Part shown: one piece after another, positions 8,938 to 15,740 of the stretch
How positions within the stretch are numbered: the first letter of the stretch is position 1
How the letters are laid out: each line of letters begins with the position of its first letter
Assembly (NCBI GenBank): GCA_949285135.1
Contig: CASDXO010000010.1
Span: forward strand, 1-49,414
Source of the DNA: an uncultured Phascolarctobacterium sp.
GTDB taxonomy: Bacteria > Bacillota > Negativicutes > Acidaminococcales > Acidaminococcaceae
DNA: 49,414 bases
Reading direction: 5' to 3'
Notes under the pieces: generated by a model
What the model was told of the DNA's origin: nothing
The model's input: the letters and a program-made list of their open reading frames with translations, nothing else
The model's database searches: none
Position numbers and translations under genes: made by a program

Positions 8938-8968
8938 AACCGTTTCTCGTTAGAGAAACGGTTTTTTT
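8938..8968 (+). terminator. Terminator (expression platform) of the riboswitch transcript
   Basis: A perfect 11-bp stem (8938-8948 with 8953-8963), a GTTA loop and a T7 run (8962-8968). If the riboswitch works by termination, this is the controlled terminator. Confidence 0.92.
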
Positions 8969-9106
8969 GTTGCAGCAGGCCGAAATATTGATTTATTTTA
9001 AGCATATGCAAACCGGACATTTGCATTTCGATCATCCTGCTCATTCTTTATACTTATTTACAATCCTCCATACGTTAGCGTGCTGCAGGGGTGCAGCAAT
9101 GCCAAT

Positions 9107-9137
9107 AAAAAAGCAGACATCAGGTGTCTGCTTTTTT
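9107..9137. terminator. Bidirectional terminator behind azlD
   Basis: A symmetric 13-bp stem AAAAAAGCAGACA/TGTCTGCTTTTTT (9107-9119, 9125-9137) with T runs on both strands. It ends azlD on the minus strand and backs up termination of the riboswitch transcript. A further perfect hairpin TGCTGCA-GGGG-TGCAGCA lies at 9081-9098. Confidence 0.88.
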
Positions 9138-9141
9138 ATTT

Positions 9142-9471
9142 TTATATGAAGATTTTCTGTACCAGCAGCATGTAAAAAACGGTACTGACGCCGATTGTTA
9201 CAAGCGCATTGCGCAGCACAAGCTGCAGGGCAATTAAAAGGGCGATGGCCAGAGCTTCCGGCAGGCCGTGCGTGCCGCTAAGAAGCTGCACATCCTTTAA
9301 GGAATAAATGACCAGCATGCCCATAACGGCAGGCGGCAGCAGCCTGCCTAAAAAGAGCACCAGGGGCGGCGTCTTTTTATGAGCAGGGAAAAGCAGAAAG
9401 GGCAGAAAGCGCGTCGCCATGGTGCCCAGCACTGCTGCGGCGATAGTGATGATTTGCTGGGTAAGCGTCAT
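9142..9471 (-). CDS. azlD: AzlD-type branched-chain amino acid transport subunit
   Basis: A 109-residue hydrophobic protein with about four transmembrane segments and the family motif TMATRFLPFLLF near the N-terminus. AzlD is the small partner of AzlC; together they export branched-chain amino acids or analogues. The ATG at 9471 is supported by GGGAGGG 9 bases upstream and by the ATGA overlap with the azlC stop, which indicates translational coupling. A longer reading frame upstream lies inside azlC and is not needed. Confidence 0.9.
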   Translation of the reverse strand: MTLTQQIITIAAAVLGTMATRFLPFLLFPAHKKTPPLVLFLGRLLPPAVMGMLVIYSLKDVQLLSGTHGLPEALAIALLIALQLVLRNALVTIGVSTVFYMLLVQKIFI

Positions 9472-10160
9472 TTGTTCTTCCCTCCCCGATAGTAAAAGCA
9501 GATAAACAGTGCGGCAATCAGCAGCATGGACGGCAAAAGAAAGTCCCGGGCTCCAAACAGTGCCAGACACGCCGCTGAGATTACAAGACCGGCCAGTGCC
9601 GGCTGGTGGTTATCGCTGTTGTGCCACTGGCTGATAAAGATAGTGATAAAGAGCGCCGCCAGCACGAAGTCCAGACCTTTGGTATTAAAGGATACGCTGC
9701 TGCCGAGCACTCCTCCCAAAGTGGCACCTGTTACCCAGTACAGCTGGTTGAGGGCGGTGACAAAGAGCATGAACCAGCCTTTGTCGATACCGGGCGGAAT
9801 GGCTGCCGAACAGTTAATGGAAAACGACTCGTCGCACATGCCGAAGATAAGGTAGGGCTTCTTCCAGCCCATGCCTTTAAAGCGTTCCAGCATGGAGATG
9901 CCGTAGAACAGATGGCGGGAATTAATCATCAGCGCCATCAGGAAAGCGCCAACGGGGTCGAAGGCAGAAAGCAGCAGCCCGACAGTAACAAATTCCATGG
10001 AGCCGGCGAAGATTAACAGACTCATAAAGAAGGGGTACCAGACGGAAAAGCCCTTGCTGACTGTGAGTACGCCGTAGGACATGCCCAAAAATAAAAACGC
10101 CGCACAGATTGGCAGCGTCAAAGGAAAGGCGGCGGCAAAGGCCGCCCTGTATTTATTCAT
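9468..10160 (-). CDS. azlC: AzlC-family branched-chain amino acid exporter subunit
   Basis: A 230-residue membrane protein of normal AzlC length. It carries the hallmark region MSLLIFAGSMEFVTVGLL and the motif INSRHLFYGISMLERF. The family exports branched-chain amino acids with AzlD. The start at 10160 (MNKYRAAF) gives AGGTG at a workable spacing; a tandem ATG lies just before it. Transcription is likely from TTGACA-17-TAGAAT at 10192-10220. It ends in a 4-base overlap with azlD. Confidence 0.92.
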   Translation of the reverse strand: MNKYRAAFAAAFPLTLPICAAFLFLGMSYGVLTVSKGFSVWYPFFMSLLIFAGSMEFVTVGLLLSAFDPVGAFLMALMINSRHLFYGISMLERFKGMGWKKPYLIFGMCDESFSINCSAAIPPGIDKGWFMLFVTALNQLYWVTGATLGGVLGSSVSFNTKGLDFVLAALFITIFISQWHNSDNHQPALAGLVISAACLALFGARDFLLPSMLLIAALFICFYYRGGKNK

Positions 10161-10191
10161 CATAACACCTGCGCTTTGTAGTAATAATAAT

Positions 10192-10220
10192 ATTCTACAG
10201 AGAGCAGTTTTGTTTGTCAA
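10192..10220 (-). promoter_or_regulatory. Promoter of azlCD
   Basis: On the minus strand, TTGACA (10215-10220) and TAGAAT (10192-10197) with a 17-base spacer, placed between the CDF gene's stop and azlC. Confidence 0.8.
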
Positions 10221-10224
10221 ACAG

Positions 10225-11175
10225 CTATTTCTGCTCCGCACCGGGCCGCAGTTCCGGCGGCAGGACGGGGCAGAGGTCGTGGTGTTTTTCGCTTACCGGG
10301 TTGACGTGAACCATACAGTGCTTAACCAGCGGAAAGTTAGCTTCGATAGCTGCATGAACCGTTTCGGCGATGCGGTGGGCGGCCAGCAGGGTAAGATTAT
10401 CCTTAACGCTGATTTCCACGTCCACATAGATGCGGCTGCCGAACATGCGGGTATACAGGCTGTCCACGTGTTCTACGCCGGGCACCTTTTCTACCAGCGC
10501 TTCCAGACGGCTGCTGGTTTCTGCGTCGCAGCTGCGGTCAACCATCTTGTTCATGGCGTCGGCAAATACTTCGTAGGCTGCATATAAAATCATGGCGCAG
10601 ATGATGATGCTGGCTACCGGGTCCAGGATAGGATAGCCCATACGCGCACCCAGGATGCCCACAAAGCTGCCTACGGAAGAAAGGGCGTCGCTGCGGTGAT
10701 GCCAGGCATCGGCCATCAGGGCACCGGAATTGATTTTATCGGCAGCCCGCTTGGTGTACCAGAACATGGCTTCCTTAACTACGATGGAGATTACGGCTGC
10801 CCACAGGGCCATCTGTCCGGGTACTGCCAGGTCGGCGGCATCGGCGTACAGCACCTTCTGCACACCGCTGTAGCCTATGCCCAGTGCTACCAGCGTCAGC
10901 ATTACTGCCAGAATGATGGCAGCCACACATTCCAGACGTTCATGTCCGTACTGGTGCTCGTCATCGGAAGCCTTGTTGGAAAAACGTACACCCGCCATTA
11001 CGATAAGTGTACTGAAAACGTCGGAAGCCGAATGGATGCCGTCAGAAATCATGGCCGCGGAATGAGCGATGATGCCGGCTGCCAGCTTGCCCAGCGACAG
11101 CACCAGGTTGGCGATGATACTGTTGACGGACACCACCATGGCTATGCGTTCTTCTTCATTAACAAAATTCATCAT
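10225..11175 (-). CDS. Cation diffusion facilitator (CDF) metal transporter
   Basis: A 316-residue CDF-family antiporter with six predicted transmembrane helices and a C-terminal cytoplasmic metal-binding domain (about 215-300). The transport-site residues are visible: Asp45, His48 and Asp52 in SDGIHSASD of helix 2, and the HHRSD motif of helix 5. Family members export Zn2+, Fe2+, Mn2+ or Co2+ in exchange for protons; the sequence alone does not fix the metal. GAGGAGG lies about 10 bases before the first of two tandem ATGs. The gene has its own promoter and a leader of roughly 185 bases containing a terminator/antiterminator pair, so expression is probably controlled by attenuation. Confidence 0.93.
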   Translation of the reverse strand: MMNFVNEEERIAMVVSVNSIIANLVLSLGKLAAGIIAHSAAMISDGIHSASDVFSTLIVMAGVRFSNKASDDEHQYGHERLECVAAIILAVMLTLVALGIGYSGVQKVLYADAADLAVPGQMALWAAVISIVVKEAMFWYTKRAADKINSGALMADAWHHRSDALSSVGSFVGILGARMGYPILDPVASIIICAMILYAAYEVFADAMNKMVDRSCDAETSSRLEALVEKVPGVEHVDSLYTRMFGSRIYVDVEISVKDNLTLLAAHRIAETVHAAIEANFPLVKHCMVHVNPVSEKHHDLCPVLPPELRPGAEQK

Positions 11176-11210
11176 AATCTGTAATCCTCCTCGTTCTTTG
11201 CGTCACAGGC

Positions 11211-11273
11211 AAAAGAAAAACGCCTGCGGAATAGTAGTATACTGTCCCGCAGACGTTCAGATTCAAAGTCTGC
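11211..11273 (-). promoter_or_regulatory. Attenuator in the leader of the CDF gene
   Basis: Read on the minus strand, a terminator stem CGTCTGCGG/CCGCAGGCG (11247-11255 with 11221-11229) is followed by TTTTTCTTTT. The upstream segment GCAGAC (11268-11273) can instead pair with GTCTGC (11249-11254), which removes the terminator's left arm. Such mutually exclusive pairing is the classical riboswitch or attenuator layout. No known metal-sensing aptamer was recognised in the 90 bases before it. Confidence 0.65.
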
Positions 11274-11365
11274 TGCCCTTAACGGGCCCGGCTGCAAAAA
11301 ACCAGAGGTTTACCGCCTGATCAGATTGTACTGTAGTTACTATGCAGTGCAAAGAGATTATCTGT

Positions 11366-11394
11366 ATTGTAAGATTAAGCAGCCTGTTTGTCAA
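11366..11394 (-). promoter_or_regulatory. Promoter of the CDF gene
   Basis: On the minus strand, TTGACA (11389-11394) and TACAAT (11366-11371) with a 17-base spacer, immediately after the thioredoxin reductase stop codon. Confidence 0.85.
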
Positions 11395-11402
11395 GTTATT
11401 TC

Positions 11403-12668
11403 TTAACTGCGGTCGCGCAGGTATTTGAGTGCGCTCTGAGCTGCAATCGCACCGTCGTTGGTAGCTGTAACTACCTGACGCAGCACCTTGGCGCACACGT
11501 CGCCTGCGCCGTAGATGCCGGGCACGGCAGTGGACATATCGTCGTTGACGATAAGATAGCCCTGCTTGTCGGTAATGCCCAGTTCTCTGACAAAACCGGT
11601 AGCCGGATCGGCACCGATATAGGGGAAGATGCCGTGAACTTTATAAATCTCTTCCTCGCCGCTTTGAGTATTCAGTACGCGCATGCCTGCTACATGGTTG
11701 TTTTCAATCAGCACTTCCTGCGGCGTGCGGAAGGGCAGTACCCTGATTTTGGGGTTCTGCGCCACTTTTTCCTGAGTAATCAGCTCGGCGCTGTACTGGT
11801 CGCGACGGGCCAGAATGGTGATGTCCGAAGCAAATTCCGCCAGATAGAGGGATTCTTCAAAAGCAGCATTGCCTGCGCCTACGATGATGACGGGCTTGTT
11901 GCGGTAAAAGGCAGCGTCGCAGACTGCACAGAAGCTGATGCCGCGACCGATCATTTCTGTTTCACCGGGGATGTGCAGCGTACGTTCTACCGTGCCCGTA
12001 GCCACGATGACTGCCGGAGCGCGGAAAATTTTGCCGCCGGCGCAGGCTACGGTCTTAATATCGCCGGCACTGACGCTTTCTACGGTTTCGTACAGATAGT
12101 CCGTGCCCAGTGCCATGGCCTGTCCGTAAATATCGTAGGCCAGCTGGGAGCCGCTGACGTTTTGCCGTCCCGGCCAGTTTTCAATTTCAAAGGTCTTAAT
12201 CAGCTTGCCTCCGGGAGCGTAAGATTCCAGTACCAGTGTTTTAAGACCGGCGCGGCGGGCATAGATGGCAGCAGTCAGACCGGCAGCACCGCCACCGATA
12301 ATGATAAGGTCGTAATCCTGCTGCGGTGCACCTTCTACGGGCGGTTCGCTGCCCAGCAGTTTTTCCAGACGTGCCTGCAGGCGTTCACGCGGCAAAAAGC
12401 CGGAATAACGGGAAAGAATCTCGCCGTCTTTGATAAAGAACAGCGTCGGAATAATGGTAATGTCCAGTTCCTCCGTCAGCGCAGGCTCCTTGTCGATGTC
12501 GATTTTAACGATGTCGATTTTCTCGCCCATTTCCTTGTCAATGTCTTCAAGTACGTAGCTCAGCATCTTGCAGGGACCGCACCAGGTGGCGAAAAAATCT
12601 GCCAGAAAGGTTTTCTTTGCTGCCAGCATCTGTTTAAATTCACTGGCGGTGGGATAAAGTATAGCCAT
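11403..12668 (-). CDS. Thioredoxin-thioredoxin reductase fusion protein
   Basis: A 421-residue two-domain redox protein. Residues 1-105 form a thioredoxin fold with the active site WCGPC (Cys30, Cys33) and cis-proline motif TIIPT. After a short linker, residues 118-421 are a complete NADPH-dependent thioredoxin reductase: FAD motif GGGAAG (125-130), redox-active CAVC (Cys247, Cys250), NADPH motif GAGNAA and C-terminal FAD motif GIYGAGDVC. The fusion would let the reductase reduce its own attached thioredoxin. Thioredoxin is N-terminal, the reverse of the known mycobacterial fusion. The ATG at 12668 has AAGGAA about 10 bases upstream; an in-frame GTG three codons earlier is less well placed. 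Confidence 0.95.
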   Translation of the reverse strand: MAILYPTASEFKQMLAAKKTFLADFFATWCGPCKMLSYVLEDIDKEMGEKIDIVKIDIDKEPALTEELDITIIPTLFFIKDGEILSRYSGFLPRERLQARLEKLLGSEPPVEGAPQQDYDLIIIGGGAAGLTAAIYARRAGLKTLVLESYAPGGKLIKTFEIENWPGRQNVSGSQLAYDIYGQAMALGTDYLYETVESVSAGDIKTVACAGGKIFRAPAVIVATGTVERTLHIPGETEMIGRGISFCAVCDAAFYRNKPVIIVGAGNAAFEESLYLAEFASDITILARRDQYSAELITQEKVAQNPKIRVLPFRTPQEVLIENNHVAGMRVLNTQSGEEEIYKVHGIFPYIGADPATGFVRELGITDKQGYLIVNDDMSTAVPGIYGAGDVCAKVLRQVVTATNDGAIAAQSALKYLRDRS

Positions 12669-12816
12669 GTGTTTCACTTCCTTATATTGAGTTAAAAGTA
12701 CCGCGCTTGGCGGTGATGAAATTTCTGCTACTATTATACAATAAATAATGATTTTTGTTTAGTGAAAATTGCAGAATAGTTTCCTGTTGATAGCAAGAAA
12801 TATGGACGGAGAATTA

Positions 12817-12845
12817 TTGAGCAGGAATAAGACCTGTGTTATACT
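12817..12845 (+). promoter_or_regulatory. Promoter of the first complete autotransporter gene
   Basis: TTGAGC (12817-12822) and TATACT (12840-12845) with a 17-base spacer, giving a leader of about 70 bases. The 12669-12816 stretch holds only the divergent upstream region of the thioredoxin gene, with a TATAAT-like box on the minus strand at 12733-12738. Confidence 0.65.
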
Positions 12846-12919
12846 AAAATAGTCAAAAATATATAAAGGAAAAATGATCAATATAACGTTTTCTTTATTA
12901 AGTAAGGGGATGTAAATAT

Positions 12920-15448
12920 ATGCGTAAAGATATTCTGGCGAAAAAAGTTATGTGCAGCGTGCTGGCGCTTGGTATGCTGTCTGCTGCTAATACAGCGCTG
13001 GCCAACAGCGGCGGTGAGCTGAGAATGTGGATAAAAGATGTACCTAATATAGGTGATCAGAAAATGCATGATTATATCGGCGTGTTAACAGATGGATACA
13101 ATAATTTAGTTACTATTGATGACGGCACGGAAAACGGCAAAGCTATAAACTATGTTTACGGGACTTATATTGATAAAAGTGAGTATGCAGAGGCTTATAA
13201 TAATAGGGTAATAGTTGAAGCGGGTACAATTGTAAATAATAGAAATTTTGAGGACGGCATAGTTTATGGCGCCTATCTGGAAAACGGCAGAGCTGAAAGC
13301 AACAGTGTCCTCGTCAGTGGTGGTAATGTTGAGGGGTTTGTTTATGGCGCCTGGGTTAATACTGGTACTGCCGAGAATAATGAAGTAATAATCGACGGCG
13401 GCATTGTTGGTGATAAAATTGAAGATATCGGGGGAGAAATATATGGAGCCCGGGTAGTGGATGGCAGTGCTCGTAATAACATCATTGTCATAAAATCGGG
13501 CAGTGTTTTTGCTGATAGCGTTGGTGCCTGGGTTACTTCCGGCTATGCTACTAATAACATCGCCATAATAAATGACGGACTATCCAACTGCGTGCAGGGA
13601 GCTTTTGTAGAAAAAGGAACTGCCGAAGCGAATGTGGCTGTGATGAATGGCGGAGAAGTTCATTTAGGCATACGCGGCGGTTACTCTCACACAGCTTCTA
13701 ATAATAACATGGTGCTGGTGAACGATGGCTATATAGGTAACAGTGGTGGAGTTTCTTTAGTAAAAGATGGCGCAATAGGTGGTTTTGTAGATCTTAGTAC
13801 GGGCGGTATCGCCAATTATAACAGTATCAGTGTTATTGACGGGACTATAAGTAATACGGGCGTCTATGGAGGATATATAATAGAAAGTGACGCTTATGAC
13901 ACGAACATTACAGATAATGGAGCAAAGACGATAGGCAACAGCGTCAGCATCAGCGGCGGAGAGATAGACGGCAATGTTTATGGAGGCTGTATTCAAGGCG
14001 GCGGCACTGTCAAAGATAACAGCATAGCTATTTCCGGCGGTACTGTTGAAGGTGATGTTTACGGCGGTTATGTTACCAGTAAAGGTACGATAAGCAATAA
14101 TGTGATTACCCTGTCCGGCACGGCAAATGTAAGCAAGGCGAATTTGTACGGCGGGTATATAGAAGATGCTGACGGTACTGTCAGTGGTAACAAGCTCATT
14201 ATTGATGGCTGGAGCGGCGCAGTAAACAGTTTGAACAAATTTGACAATATGGATTTTGAAAATATTGGCAAAGAAACGGGTGTAACAGTCAATGATGTGA
14301 AAAATACAAATGTAACAAATACAGTACTGAATATCAAATCTGTTAATCGAGACGAGAAGATTCAGGTTGGCGATGAAATAAAAATTACTTTGAGAGGGCT
14401 TGAAGCAGAAGATTTTGCTGACGTTAAAATTAGTGATAACGGTATTTTGCAGGGTGTAGCTACCGCAATCCAAGGTGATTTACAGGTAAATAAGAATGCT
14501 GTAACTGTTGATGTAACAAGTATTGAAGCTCACAGCCAGACTGCCATCACCACGGAAAGCAGAGCTGCGGCAGCAGCCTTCGTCAACCAGGGTGCGGCAG
14601 TAGTATCTGACAGCATCAGCAGCCTGCAGAACGCAGACGCGGGCATCAGTACCTTTGCCACCGTCAGCGGCAATAACAGCAAGTATGATACCGGCAGCTA
14701 TGTGGACATTAATGGCTGGAACAGCATTATCGGTGTTGCCAATACCAAAGAAATAAATGCAGGCAAATTCAGCTACGGCGCTTTCTTTGAAAACGGCAGC
14801 GGCAACTACAACACCTATAACGATTTTAACGGCACCTCCTTCCGTGGCGACGGCAACGCAGTCTACAACGGCGGCGGCCTGCTCATGCGCTACGAACAGG
14901 AAAACGGCATCTACACCGAAGCATCTCTGCGGGCAGGCACGGCGAAGAACGAGGTCAGCAATGTACTGTCTGACGGCAGCGGTAATCTGCACGGTTACAA
15001 GACGGAAAACGCCTACTACGGCGCGCACATCGGCATTGGCAAAATCTTTAAGCTGGACAACGGCAAAGCGTGGGACGTTTACGGCAAATACTTCCACACC
15101 CACCACGAGGGCGACAGCGTGACGGTAGTGGGCGACGTCTTTGACTTCGATTCCGTCGACAGCGACAAGCTGCGCATCGGCGCGCGCTTCAGCGAGCAGC
15201 AGAGTGAGAAACTTGCCAGCTACTACGGTCTGGCGTGGGAATATGAATTCAGCGGCGACGCCGGCGGTACGGCTGCAGGACACGCTATGTACACCCCGTC
15301 CCTGGAGGGCAGCACGGTGATTGGCGAGATAGGCTTCCGCTATACGCCGGGCAAAGAATCGCCCTGGTACTTTGATGCCAACGTGAAAGGCTACGTGGGA
15401 AGGCAGGAAGGCATCAGCGGCAGCGTGCAGGCCGTGTACAGCTTTTAA
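12920..15448 (+). CDS. Autotransporter with glycine-rich repeat passenger
   Basis: An 842-residue type V secreted surface protein. It has a Sec signal peptide (cleavage near Ala28, TALA-NSGG), then a passenger of roughly 520 residues. The passenger is built from imperfect repeats of the form GG-x-V-x-G-x-VYGGY followed by N-x-V-x-I-x-GG, expected to fold as a beta-helix. The translocator barrel spans about 550-842, starting at AAAFVNQGAAVVSD and ending in VQAVYSF. The last passenger unit carries NKLIIDGWSG, also found in the two paralogues at 15741 and 29039. No protease or adhesin motif was recognised, so the role is likely adhesion or surface interaction (inference). TAAGGGG precedes the ATG and a strong terminator follows. 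Confidence 0.92.
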   Translation: MRKDILAKKVMCSVLALGMLSAANTALANSGGELRMWIKDVPNIGDQKMHDYIGVLTDGYNNLVTIDDGTENGKAINYVYGTYIDKSEYAEAYNNRVIVEAGTIVNNRNFEDGIVYGAYLENGRAESNSVLVSGGNVEGFVYGAWVNTGTAENNEVIIDGGIVGDKIEDIGGEIYGARVVDGSARNNIIVIKSGSVFADSVGAWVTSGYATNNIAIINDGLSNCVQGAFVEKGTAEANVAVMNGGEVHLGIRGGYSHTASNNNMVLVNDGYIGNSGGVSLVKDGAIGGFVDLSTGGIANYNSISVIDGTISNTGVYGGYIIESDAYDTNITDNGAKTIGNSVSISGGEIDGNVYGGCIQGGGTVKDNSIAISGGTVEGDVYGGYVTSKGTISNNVITLSGTANVSKANLYGGYIEDADGTVSGNKLIIDGWSGAVNSLNKFDNMDFENIGKETGVTVNDVKNTNVTNTVLNIKSVNRDEKIQVGDEIKITLRGLEAEDFADVKISDNGILQGVATAIQGDLQVNKNAVTVDVTSIEAHSQTAITTESRAAAAAFVNQGAAVVSDSISSLQNADAGISTFATVSGNNSKYDTGSYVDINGWNSIIGVANTKEINAGKFSYGAFFENGSGNYNTYNDFNGTSFRGDGNAVYNGGGLLMRYEQENGIYTEASLRAGTAKNEVSNVLSDGSGNLHGYKTENAYYGAHIGIGKIFKLDNGKAWDVYGKYFHTHHEGDSVTVVGDVFDFDSVDSDKLRIGARFSEQQSEKLASYYGLAWEYEFSGDAGGTAAGHAMYTPSLEGSTVIGEIGFRYTPGKESPWYFDANVKGYVGRQEGISGSVQAVYSF

Positions 15449-15465
15449 ATAAGAAATGTTAATTT

Positions 15466-15501
15466 TAAACCCCGCAGTGTCAGCAGACACGGCGGGGTTT
15501 T
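15466..15501 (+). terminator. Terminator after the 12920 autotransporter
   Basis: Stem AACCCCGC-GTGTC paired with GACAC-GCGGGGTT (15468-15481, 15486-15499) with one mismatch, an AGCA loop and a short T tail. Confidence 0.85.
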
Positions 15502-15740
15502 GCTGTAAAAATTTGCAGCTCGCTTTCAACTGGATTTGTTTTTTATAATAAAGTAAAAATGAAAAACCTACATTATTATATATGAATAAAGATTTGTCAA
15601 TGTGCTGTATTAAGTGTCTTTACTATACAAACTATACCTGAGGATGTTACAATAAATATAGAAAATTTAGTAGCAGTATGTTGAAAGCTGATTGTTTTGC
15701 CAAAGTAACGGATTTTTAAATAATATGGGGGTGTTTTTTT

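Noticed and set aside
8745..9044. 99-codon minus-strand reading frame over the cobalamin riboswitch
   Set aside because: It lies antisense to a structured RNA with clear promoter, aptamer and terminator, has no good ribosome binding site and resembles no known family.
8967..9149. 60-codon plus-strand frame after the riboswitch terminator, with a His-rich stretch
   Set aside because: No ribosome binding site, it runs through two hairpins and into the azlD terminator. Kept only as a possible gene remnant.
11388..12695. 435-codon plus-strand frame opposite the thioredoxin fusion
   Set aside because: The minus strand encodes an unmistakable Trx-TrxR protein with all motifs; the plus-strand frame is its mirror.
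13900..14220. Possible CRISPR-like repeat pattern in the autotransporter passenger
   Set aside because: The recurring words are protein-level GG-VYGG repeats in frame with the gene. There are no constant DNA repeats or unique spacers, and no cas genes.
13757..15529. Long minus-strand frames opposite the first autotransporter
   Set aside because: They are low-complexity mirrors of the repeat-rich passenger and barrel and have no ribosome binding sites.
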